Origin: CAZWDL01 sp964632995
GTDB taxonomy: Bacteria > Bacteroidota > Bacteroidia > Chitinophagales > Saprospiraceae
Length of the DNA stretch: 43,513 bases
Reading direction: 5' to 3'
Assembly: GCA_964632995.1 (NCBI GenBank)
Contig: CAZWDL010000059.1
Coordinates: 1 to 43,513 of the forward strand
The translations under genes were made by a program, and so were the position numbers. Every line of letters starts with the position of its first letter. The first letter of the stretch is position 1. A model generated the notes under the pieces. It worked only from the letters and a program-made list of their open reading frames with translations. It searched no databases and had not been told where the DNA came from. Positions 25,358 to 33,280 of the stretch are shown piece after piece.

Positions 25358-25692
25358 ATTGAAAGCCTCGTTATCTTGTGTACTGTCGTTTGTTTGGAAT
25401 AGTTACAGGAATAAGTGCAATACCGGAAAAGTTCTAACGCTTTGCTGATCACCGGCGCACTACTTCTTAGTCGGAAACAACCGGCAATTAGTCACAAAAA
25501 TTCGGGTGATTTCAGTTTTCTCGAAGCAGAAACAGGAAGCCGGATTGAAAACAGCGTTTGGTAAAGTCTGATAGCCGGGTGATTTCTGGTGTTTGTTCTG
25601 AGGCGATGTTTTGAATCACGGGCTCCGGTTTCTCTTCTCGTTTTTCTGCAGTTCTTTTCCTGAAAAAATAATTCGGGTGATTTCCAGGATCA
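25358..25692 (-). other. Predicted ~335-nt leader of the exporter operon with three CGGGTGATTT copies
   Basis: If transcription starts about 12 bases after the sigma-54 element, this is the 5' leader. CGGGTGATTT occurs on the plus strand at 25503-25512, 25576-25585 and 25674-25683, and again at 23211-23220 upstream of permease A. No protein gene is convincing in it. Confidence 0.4.
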
Positions 25693-25702
25693 CCCATAGG
25701 AA

Positions 25703-25718
25703 GGCAAGGGCCGTGCCA
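25703..25718 (-). promoter_or_regulatory. Sigma-54 (RpoN) promoter of the ABC exporter operon
   Basis: On the minus strand the sequence is TGGCACGGCCCTTGCC. Consensus is TGGCAC-N5-TTGCW; only the last base differs, and the GG to GC spacing is the required 10 bases. It points toward the membrane-fusion gene. The predicted start site is near 25693. No housekeeping -7 box is apparent nearby. Confidence 0.78.
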
Positions 25719-25780
25719 ATATTCAATCATCCGTATTTACTGCGCTTTCTCAAAGATTTGCTTTAATTCCTTCGTGTTTT

Positions 25781-25817
25781 TGTACGCTGACGCACAGGCA
25801 GTGTTCGATAACGAACA
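25781..25817. promoter_or_regulatory. Two tandem 16-bp dyads, putative activator (enhancer) sites
   Basis: TGTACGCTGACGCACA (25781-25796) and TGTTCGATAACGAACA (25802-25817) agree at 12 of 16 positions and both fit TGTnCG-N4-CGnACA. The second has perfect 6-bp arms. They start exactly 21 bp apart, two helical turns, and centre about 96 and 117 bp upstream of the predicted sigma-54 start site. That is where NtrC-type activators bind. The activator encoded at 33281-34657 is the natural candidate. Confidence 0.65.
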
Positions 25818-25924
25818 GTTAAATCAATTCCAGCAAGGATAAGACGGCAAAGGGAGAATCACTTCTTCAGGCGCGCCATTCGGTCCAGGTAGTTCTGCTG
25901 TGAGAAACATGCCACCTTTTCCTC

Positions 25925-26857
25925 TCATTCAAAAGCCACTTCAATATCGACGGCTTCCACCGGTTCCTTTTCCCAAGCTTTCAGGTAGGTATGGAGTCGC
26001 TTGGCAAAATGATCCGGTTCTTCGGCGTAGAGTTTTTGTCCCAGCGGGAGGGATTTTTCAAACAGCCACTCCTGGTATTGGGTGGCGACCGCTTTGAGGG
26101 TTTGGGGAATGATGCCTTCGAGTTCCGGGATATGATCCAGAGTTTGTTTGAATTCGAGCAAGTCGTGATGATCGCCCTGCAGGTCGCTGAGTTCGTGCAG
26201 CTCATCCCGCCATGGGTTGATAATGCCAGGCCAGACCCGCTTGAGCAGGCGCAGTTCGTAGCGCAGGTATTTCGTGCGTTTTCGCCATTCGTGGATGCCC
26301 TCCGAGGAGGGATCGTCGCGCAGGGCATGGAAGGCCTTGTAGCCTCGTTTATAGGTTCTGCGAACGCTGTGTACTACCCCGTCCCAACCGCGGTCCTGGA
26401 GTACGATATTATTGATTTCCTCCTTAGCCTGGCGAAGGCGGTCGGCCACTTTCTTCAACAATTCCGGCCGGCTGCCGTCGTCCGGAACGTATTCGGCTCG
26501 GCGCGATTCCAGGATTTGCGCCACCTCATCGAAGGCGCTTTTATAGATGATTTCACCAAAACGGTCACGCAACATATTCAGCGATTCGATCACGGCGGTG
26601 GCGTCGCGCATATCGCTGATCAGACGGGCGGCATCGCGATACCAAATGTTTCGTTCTTTATAGGCCGACTCTCCCAGGTCATCGCGCATCAATCGCCAGG
26701 CGGCACGTATTTTTTTGCAACGCTTGCGGGCCTCATGTACGGCCTCATGCAGATCAGGTTCCTGCTCCAGTGATTCGATGGCTTTATCGGCCTGACTGTC
26801 GACTACCTTTTTAATTTCGGCATAAAAGGCGCTGTCGTTTTCTATCGTGTAACTCAT
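25925..26857 (-). CDS. CHAD-domain protein
   Basis: A 310-residue alpha-helical CHAD protein. Conserved basic/histidine segments are visible: LHEAVHEARKRCKKIRAAWR near residues 37-56, and GIHEWRKRTKYLRYELRLL with DLQGDHHDLLEF later. CHAD domains bind inorganic polyphosphate and often sit next to CYTH triphosphatases or on polyphosphate granules; no CYTH partner is present here. The stop is TGA at 25925-25927. The same frame stays open after it for 21 codons (EEKVACFSQQNYLDRMARLK region) to a second TGA at 25859-25861. This suggests the protein may once have been longer. Confidence 0.88.
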   Translation of the reverse strand: MSYTIENDSAFYAEIKKVVDSQADKAIESLEQEPDLHEAVHEARKRCKKIRAAWRLMRDDLGESAYKERNIWYRDAARLISDMRDATAVIESLNMLRDRFGEIIYKSAFDEVAQILESRRAEYVPDDGSRPELLKKVADRLRQAKEEINNIVLQDRGWDGVVHSVRRTYKRGYKAFHALRDDPSSEGIHEWRKRTKYLRYELRLLKRVWPGIINPWRDELHELSDLQGDHHDLLEFKQTLDHIPELEGIIPQTLKAVATQYQEWLFEKSLPLGQKLYAEEPDHFAKRLHTYLKAWEKEPVEAVDIEVAFE

Positions 26858-26998
26858 TATTCAAATCGTTTTCCCCGGTGTGGCTTCCGGCTCTTTCCAA
26901 ATTCACGTAAAGACTAAGCGAAACATTGCGGAAGCACTGGAAATTAAGCGTTCCTCCCAGTCTTCGCATCTTCCGTCCCGGGTATTATTTTTTTTAAT

Positions 26999-27955
26999 TT
27001 AACTCAGAAGAGACTCCCGGTGTTCGAGAAGGGCCATTCTCATCCGCCGTATATCGTCGGGACGGGTCCGGCAGCAACCTCCCAGCAAACGGGCGCCAGC
27101 CCGGTACCATTGCACGGCGGCTTCTCCGAAGGCGAAAGGTTGGCTGGCTGAGGTCCAGCAATGGCGCCCGGCGTCCCAGGCCTCGCCGCTATTGGGATAA
27201 GCCAGCAGGTATTTGGAAGTGTTGTTCCACGCACTATCCAGTAAGGGGCTGATGTATTGCGGAGGGCTGCAGTTGATTCCAACAGCCTCTATCTGTTGAG
27301 AGGTGTTAACCAGGGCGACGGCATCGACGAAAGATTGTCCCTGGCAAATATGCGCTTCGTCGCAACAGCTGAAACTGATCCAGGCCCGGGCATGCGGGAA
27401 TGCTTTCAATAAAATCAACAATGCTTTCGCTTCTTCCAGACAAGGGATGGTTTCTATGGCGAGCAGGTCAGGCCCCGCCTGCAGCAGGGCTTCCAGCCGC
27501 GGACGATGCCAGTCGATTAACTGCTCCACCGATAAGCCGTAATTACCCCGGTATTCAGAACCGTCGGCCAGAAAAGCTCCGTATGGCCCCACGGAGGCTG
27601 CCACCAGGGGGCGTTGCCGCGAAGCGGAACCGGCGCTCTGTCGCCAGAACTGATCCCGGGCTTCCGCCGCCAGTTCCACGCTGCGGCGAAGCAGCCTGAC
27701 GGTACCCTCCCCCGAAATTCCCCGGCGGGCAAAACCTTCAAAACTGGCCTGGTAACTGGCAGTAATGGCTATATCGGCGCCGGCCTCAAAATAGCTGTAG
27801 TGCACCTGGCGAATCAGATCCGGCGCGGTGTGCAGAAGCCGGGCCGACCACAGGGGGTCATCCAGGTCGGCGCCGCGCTGCTCCAGTTCAGTAGCCAGCG
27901 CCCCGTCGAGCACAACAAAACCTTGCTGTTCCACGATCTGCTGCAGTGAATCCAT
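26999..27955 (-). CDS. mmuM: Homocysteine S-methyltransferase
   Basis: A 318-residue cobalamin-independent homocysteine methyltransferase that uses S-methylmethionine or SAM as donor to make methionine. It begins with the strand FVVLDGALATELEQRGADL, as in MmuM. The zinc ligands are visible: Cys in AVGINCSPPQ and the Cys-Cys pair in LLGGCCRTRPDDI. The segment ASYQASFEGFARRG and the donor-site region ETIPCLEEAKALL also match. Length is typical (~310). It stands alone on the minus strand. A structured element ending in a U-run lies about 125 bases upstream (28081-28165), which may control it. Confidence 0.9.
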   Translation of the reverse strand: MDSLQQIVEQQGFVVLDGALATELEQRGADLDDPLWSARLLHTAPDLIRQVHYSYFEAGADIAITASYQASFEGFARRGISGEGTVRLLRRSVELAAEARDQFWRQSAGSASRQRPLVAASVGPYGAFLADGSEYRGNYGLSVEQLIDWHRPRLEALLQAGPDLLAIETIPCLEEAKALLILLKAFPHARAWISFSCCDEAHICQGQSFVDAVALVNTSQQIEAVGINCSPPQYISPLLDSAWNNTSKYLLAYPNSGEAWDAGRHCWTSASQPFAFGEAAVQWYRAGARLLGGCCRTRPDDIRRMRMALLEHRESLLS

Positions 27956-28080
27956 GGCTCTAGTAAAAAAATATCAGAAAAAATACAAGACAGGAAAAAT
28001 AAGAAGAAAAGTATAAAGGAGGGAAGCCTTTGCGGCGAGTCCGGACAAATCTCTGAAAAAAATCTGTTCGCCCAGTTCAG

Positions 28081-28165
28081 AAAAAAGGCTGTCCCCTGCC
28101 CGTTCTCAGTAGCCTCAACGGATAAAACCCCAGGTAAAATGGGTACCGGACATATGGGAACAGCC
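28081..28165 (-). promoter_or_regulatory. Candidate structured leader RNA / attenuator upstream of mmuM
   Basis: Read on the minus strand, GGCUGUUCCC (28165-28156) pairs with GGGGACAGCC (28096-28087), including one G-U that would be a C-A mismatch on the other strand. Two inner stems fit between: ACCC/GGGU (28144-28141 with 28130-28127) and CCGUU/AACGG (28121-28117 with 28104-28100). Six U residues follow directly (28086-28081). This is a compact three-way junction ending like an intrinsic terminator. I could not match it to a known methionine-related riboswitch class. Confidence 0.45.
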
Positions 28166-28699
28166 AATTGCTTTCATTTGGTTGCAAGCCGTTAAACTTT
28201 CTAATTTTAGTAAGCAGCCTATCGGATAAATTCACAATGGCCTGCGAAGATCAAATGTTGTCCTCCACGTTATTACTTGTCAGTCACATAGCCTCAGGCT
28301 ATTCTCCTCACTCGTATTGCGTTCAGAACAAAATTTAGTCATTCGCATCTCATCAGGATTTGTTCGAAAGGTTGCGGAGCAGTATAAGTTTTAGAATACG
28401 GCCTAAAAAATCAATTGTTCTAAAAATTCACTGACGCTGTAATTTAGGCAGCCACCGAATAAAGCTTACTGGAAATTTCTTTCAAAATTCAGAAAAGACA
28501 GCGGCAGCGACTCAGGGTATCGAGACGCTGCCGCGGCGCAGGTAGGATTAAAATCGTAAAAAACTCACTCTCTCAGAACCCCGATGGGGGCACTTGTTTG
28601 GGTTAGATTCACAGCAAATATGGGTTTTCCCGACACAACAAATCCAGACTTTTATTGCAAAAAGTCGGATTTTTATTGCAAAATACTCATTTCACCTCC
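28166..28699. other. Gene-free spacer between mmuM and the hybrid regulator
   Basis: No gene is seen. A 9-bp hairpin (GCGGCAGCG/CGCTGCCGC, 28501-28509 with 28526-28534) lies downstream of the hybrid regulator and may end its transcript. TTTATTGCAAAA is repeated at about 28650-28683. Confidence 0.5.
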
Positions 28700-31600
28700 T
28701 CAAGAGCGCTCATCACGATAGTTGGAAGGTGTTTTCCCGGTGTATTTGGCAAAAACGCGGCCAAAGTAAGAAGGGTCGTTATATCCAATTTTATAGGCAA
28801 TTTCCCCGACTGACAGGTCTGTATCCTGCAATAATATCTTTGCTTTCTCCATCCGAATCGACTTGATCATTTGAATAGCTGACATTCCGCTTATTACTTT
28901 CAATTTCCGGTGCAATTGGGTGTGACTCATACCGAGCTCCTTACAGAGTTGAGGAACCGAAAAATCGGGATTGACCAATTCTGTTTCCACCATCGCCCTG
29001 AACTGGAGCAGGAAAGGATCGTCCTCTTCTACTCTGTCCGGCAACCTTTTTGGTTCACCGGCAGGGGCCGGTTGTTGCTGGAATGCAGACTGCAGGCGCC
29101 GGCGCTGAAGGAGTAACTGTTTGACTTGTTCCTGCAACTCCCGGTCGTCAAAGGGTTTAGCCAGATAGGCATCGGCGCCGGCAGCCAGCCCTTTGATCCG
29201 GGAATCGGTATCGCCCAGTGCTGTGAGTAGGATCACGGGGATATGACTCGTCCGTTCATCTTCCTTAAGGCGGCGGCACACCTCGTAGCCGTTCATTTCG
29301 GGCATCATGATATCACATAGAACCAGGTTGGGAATTTTTCCGAAGGCCTTATCGAGTCCTTCTTTACCTCCGGCAGCAAATGCTAAGGAATACCGGTCCT
29401 TCAAACAGTAGGCAATCAATCGCCTTACCGCAGCATTATCTTCGATGATGAGGATTTTGTCGCCGGCCGTTGTTCCACCGGCCTTCTCTGCTTTTGTTGC
29501 ACCGGCAAGAGGGAAGGCCGGCAAAGAAAACGGGGAGGGCGCCTCTTCTTCCTGTGGAGCTCCCTTTTTAATGGGTAATTTTATTGTAAAGCAGGCACCC
29601 TGCCCCGGTTGACTATCAACGCTAACGGTTCCACCTAACAGCTGTGTTAACTCCCGGACCATAGTCAGACCTATCCCCGTCCCCCCATACTGTTCATGAT
29701 CGGAGTGAGAAAACTTATCAAAAATACGGGGAAGTATTTCAGGATCAATACCGGGGCCAGGGTCCGATACCTGTAACTTCATCCAGTTCGACTTACGGGA
29801 CAGCCTGACCAGTACCTGTTCTTTCGGCGGCGTATATTTAATTGCATTACTCAGCAGGTGGCTCAGTATTTGCATGATCTTTTTACGATCGTAATTCATT
29901 AACAGGTAATCCTGTTCCGCCTGAAATTCCAGCTCAATATTTTTGGCGAAAGCCTGACCCTGAAAGGCATCGGTAAGGTACTGTACGTACTCGACCAAAT
30001 CGCCATAAATGTACTTGACCTCCATAGTAGCCGCTTCAATACTGCGAAGGTCCAGTAATTCGTCAATGAAGTACTTAAGCTGTTCACCGTGCTCGCAGAT
30101 CAGCCCGAGCTCTTCTCTTTCCAGAGACCGCCCCTCCTGGATAGCCCGGACAACCGGTTTGGTGATCACCGTAAGCGGCGTGCGGAAGGCATGGGTGATA
30201 TGGGTCATGAAGCGATTTTTGATTTCATCGAGGATCCGTAATTGCTGCGCCTCTTTTCGAATATTCGAGCGCTTAACCCAATACCGGTAAAAAAGCAAAG
30301 CACCCGCCAGTAACAGCAGGAAAAATAAAAGGCCAGCCCACCAGCGTTGCCACCAGGGAGCCGTAATGTGGATGTTCAACCTGCGAATTTCGGGGTTCCA
30401 GACCATCTGATCATTGGCGGCCATTACTTCGAAAGTATAATTGCCTGGAGGTAATTTCCCATAATGCACCCTATTCTGATGATATAGATCCGTCCATGCT
30501 TCATTCAGCCCAAGCAAGCGGTACCGGTAGTGATTATGGCCGTGGCTCAGGTAATCAAGGGCTACAAATTCAAAGGACAGCGTATTCTGCCGATAGCTTA
30601 GGCGGAGGCTTTCCAGTTCGCCAATATAGCCCTGATTGCGAAAAGGTTGTTCATTGACTTCCAGGCTGGTCAGATAAACCGGATACGATGGTCCGGTATC
30701 CAGAAAGACAGCCGCTGGCAAGAAGTGGTTGAATCCATTGGCGCCGCCGAAATAAAAAGTACCATCTTGCGCTTTCAAAGCCGCGCGGCTGTTAAACTGG
30801 AAACGCTGCACGCCGGCTTCCGGGCCGAAACTGAAAAATTGCTCTGCCGTTCTGTCGAACTTGCTCAGGCCTTGGTTCGTGCTTACCCAGATATTTCCTT
30901 GCTCGTCCTCCAGTATCGCATGAATATATTCGCTGGCCAGCCCTCCTTGCTGGAGGTAGCAGTTCCAACTCTCCTCTCCGTCCCGGCGGTAACACAGGCC
31001 TTTATTGGTTGCCAGCCACCATTCTTTCCTTGCTTCACTACGCCAAAAAGCATTGATTTGATACCCGGGCAGACCTTCTTCCAGCAGGCGAAAATCTCCA
31101 TTCCGTTCCAGCTGGAGGAGGCGGAATCCCTCATAACCTGTTGCGGCCATAACTTGCTGCGCATTACTCCCTGCGAGGGCATGAACAGGCCCCTCTCCGA
31201 ATACCTCTATCCGCCGGGTATGCAGATTTCCGGAATGTATACTGTATACGCCGTCTGCTGCCGCGACGAGCAAAAGGCTATCGCTCCATTCAAGCAGATC
31301 ATTGACGGCGACAGCCTTTGCCGGTACAGAACCGGCAAGCAGCAACTGCTTCCACTGCTGTTCGCGTCGATCGTAAAAGAAAAGCCCCCGATTAGTGCCG
31401 CCCCACATACGGCCGCCGTCCTCTTCCAGCAGACACCGGAAAGGAGCAGAGCTATCTGCCGGTTCAAGAGAAGCCGGCAATATCCAGGAGCTTTCCTGCT
31501 CCGGATCAAAAACAGATACCCTCCCATCCGCCAGTGCTATCCATACCTTACCGTCAGCAGATTCTTCCAGTGCCAATATGCTATTGTCATAGGAGAAGCG

Positions 31601-32704
31601 ATGGGTGTGGCCGGCCGGCAGGTAATTTTTAAAGGGCTTTGGCCAGGGAATAATTTTATTCAATCCGGAAGGCGGTATACTCACCCATACAATACCTTGC
31701 TCATCAACAATCAAATCGCTGTCTTTTCCCGGACGTGGACACAGCGGACAGTCCGGTGTATCATTCCAAACCACGAGCTCCCCAGTAGCAGGCGTAAGCC
31801 TGCACAATCCCGCAGAAGCCGTAACCAGCCACCAAGCTCCCGAAGAGCATGAAGCAATACGGAATACGGGGCCGGAAAGCTCATTGTCGTAAGTAGTGGC
31901 ATGTACTTTCCTTTCGGCTGTATCCAGGCGCCACAGGCCTTGCTCTACCCCTAACCACATCATCCCATCCTTATCAAAGACAGCCGCGTGAACCTGAGCG
32001 GGCGCTCCAACTAAATTATCCGGCCTGTTCGAAAAATAAAACTGACTACTCTCGTTCGCCGGGTCAAAACATCGCATCCCGCTGTCCTCCCGAAACCAGA
32101 AGCGCCCGTGATCATCCCGCAATATCAAATCAGAGATGCCAGGCTGAATCCGGTAGTTGGAGAAGACCTCAAAAACGCTTTTTTCGCCACTGCGGAAATC
32201 TAACCGGCATAAGCCTTCCCCTGAACTCATGTACCACAGGTAAGTAGAATCAGCGTAAATAGGCCTGGCAGCTCCGGTAATCGGTCTTGCCTCTACCGTA
32301 TCGGGAAAATGGTAATCAAATAAATCACTGTGGCGCCTGTAGCGATTAAGACAAAGCTCTGTGCCTATCCATATATCTCCCCAACTGTCTTCCACTATTC
32401 CAAAGACGAGGTTCCCGTATAAGGTGGTGGAGTCCCGTTCCCTATGTCGGAAAACTTTAAATCCACGCCCGTTGTAACGGTTAAGCCCCTCATGGGTGCC
32501 AATCCATAGAAATCCCCGCGAATCCCGGTAAAGGTCAGTCACCGCTCCCTGGGAAAGACCATCTTCCACATTCAGCGTGAATACCTGCTGACCAGCCGGA
32601 TCCGGTATCTCGTAGGCGGGGGTCTGGGCTGTCAATAAACCTCCCCCACCCAACATTGCGGTTGAGTAAGCCAGGCAGTATGCTGCTATCCTGCCCCGCA
32701 CCAT
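28700..32704 (-). CDS. Hybrid two-component system protein (propeller sensor, histidine kinase, receiver, AraC output)
   Basis: A 1334-residue one-protein two-component system. The start is placed at ATG 32704, which gives a signal peptide (MVRGRIAAYCLAYSTAMLGG); an upstream TTG at 32746 is less likely. The periplasmic sensor has repeated propeller blades of the type GFLWIGTHEGLNRYN, then a Y_Y_Y domain (YRYRLLGLNEAWTDLYHQN). After a TM helix (WWAGLLFFLLLLAGALLFYRYW) come the dimerisation helix with His in ITHAFRTPLT and the ATP site (GPGIDPEILPRIFDKFS; GTGIGLTMVREL). A receiver (LVLCDIMMPEMNGYEV, phosphoacceptor Asp) and an AraC DNA-binding domain (EIAYKIGYNDPSYFGRVFAK) complete it. The residue after the kinase His is Ala, not the usual Glu. 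Target genes are unknown; no polysaccharide locus is adjacent. Confidence 0.93.
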   Translation of the reverse strand: MVRGRIAAYCLAYSTAMLGGGGLLTAQTPAYEIPDPAGQQVFTLNVEDGLSQGAVTDLYRDSRGFLWIGTHEGLNRYNGRGFKVFRHRERDSTTLYGNLVFGIVEDSWGDIWIGTELCLNRYRRHSDLFDYHFPDTVEARPITGAARPIYADSTYLWYMSSGEGLCRLDFRSGEKSVFEVFSNYRIQPGISDLILRDDHGRFWFREDSGMRCFDPANESSQFYFSNRPDNLVGAPAQVHAAVFDKDGMMWLGVEQGLWRLDTAERKVHATTYDNELSGPVFRIASCSSGAWWLVTASAGLCRLTPATGELVVWNDTPDCPLCPRPGKDSDLIVDEQGIVWVSIPPSGLNKIIPWPKPFKNYLPAGHTHRFSYDNSILALEESADGKVWIALADGRVSVFDPEQESSWILPASLEPADSSAPFRCLLEEDGGRMWGGTNRGLFFYDRREQQWKQLLLAGSVPAKAVAVNDLLEWSDSLLLVAAADGVYSIHSGNLHTRRIEVFGEGPVHALAGSNAQQVMAATGYEGFRLLQLERNGDFRLLEEGLPGYQINAFWRSEARKEWWLATNKGLCYRRDGEESWNCYLQQGGLASEYIHAILEDEQGNIWVSTNQGLSKFDRTAEQFFSFGPEAGVQRFQFNSRAALKAQDGTFYFGGANGFNHFLPAAVFLDTGPSYPVYLTSLEVNEQPFRNQGYIGELESLRLSYRQNTLSFEFVALDYLSHGHNHYRYRLLGLNEAWTDLYHQNRVHYGKLPPGNYTFEVMAANDQMVWNPEIRRLNIHITAPWWQRWWAGLLFFLLLLAGALLFYRYWVKRSNIRKEAQQLRILDEIKNRFMTHITHAFRTPLTVITKPVVRAIQEGRSLEREELGLICEHGEQLKYFIDELLDLRSIEAATMEVKYIYGDLVEYVQYLTDAFQGQAFAKNIELEFQAEQDYLLMNYDRKKIMQILSHLLSNAIKYTPPKEQVLVRLSRKSNWMKLQVSDPGPGIDPEILPRIFDKFSHSDHEQYGGTGIGLTMVRELTQLLGGTVSVDSQPGQGACFTIKLPIKKGAPQEEEAPSPFSLPAFPLAGATKAEKAGGTTAGDKILIIEDNAAVRRLIAYCLKDRYSLAFAAGGKEGLDKAFGKIPNLVLCDIMMPEMNGYEVCRRLKEDERTSHIPVILLTALGDTDSRIKGLAAGADAYLAKPFDDRELQEQVKQLLLQRRRLQSAFQQQPAPAGEPKRLPDRVEEDDPFLLQFRAMVETELVNPDFSVPQLCKELGMSHTQLHRKLKVISGMSAIQMIKSIRMEKAKILLQDTDLSVGEIAYKIGYNDPSYFGRVFAKYTGKTPSNYRDERS

Positions 32705-33280
32705 TGCCTTAATCGAGACGTTCTCTACTGTTACCACTTCTTTCAACTTGTAATTCAGTAATACGTCTTTTTATAATTTGTTTTGCCCAGGAGAACCCAG
32801 AGGATAAAATAGTGTATTGCTCCCTCACATAAACAAAGATAGTTATCCTTGCTCTATATTGCCACCGGTGACTGTACAACCCTAAACCAACTGATCACTG
32901 CAAACAGGACACCAATCTGGAAAAGCTTTTGTCATCGGGAGAACTCCTCCCTGGCAAGGCAGCCCACCAGACTCATAACCAACTGTCTGTCAGAAATTTG
33001 CACAGGATATAAAGTGCAAAAAAACCCGGATCCGGGAACGACTTCGTATAATTTTTTGTAACTTTTGCAGAAAAACTGCCGCCTTCGCGAAAAAAAATTG
33101 TCCCTTGTAATGGATATTATCATTCGCAGTATAATTTCCTGCTTTTACAAGGGTTAACAAAGAGGAAGGGATTAAACAGAGCTCAGAATAACAAGTATTA
33201 GGATGTGCGTGCCGGAACGGTCCTTTTTCACGCTGTCGGCTATCTGCTAAACACACCCTTTTCAAAGAATTTACCGCTTA
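32705..33280. other. Spacer between divergent regulatory genes
   Basis: It separates the hybrid regulator (minus) from the sigma-54 activator (plus) and should hold both promoters. I see no convincing gene. A CCCTTGTAA/TTACAAGGG inverted repeat (33102-33110 and 33145-33153) lies about 130 bp before the activator start. Confidence 0.4.

Noticed and set aside
25512..25730. 72-codon open frame upstream of the membrane-fusion gene
   Set aside because: It overlaps the sigma-54 promoter and the CGGGTGATTT repeats; its start lies upstream of the predicted transcript start.
28081..28165. SAM-I, TPP or cobalamin riboswitch before mmuM
   Set aside because: I looked for their conserved cores (for example CUGAGA followed by the TGAACCTGAT-type half) and did not find them; only a partial ACTGAGAA occurs.
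30647..31852. 401-codon plus-strand open frame opposite the hybrid regulator
   Set aside because: Antisense to well-conserved propeller blades; composition is not protein-like and there is no family match.
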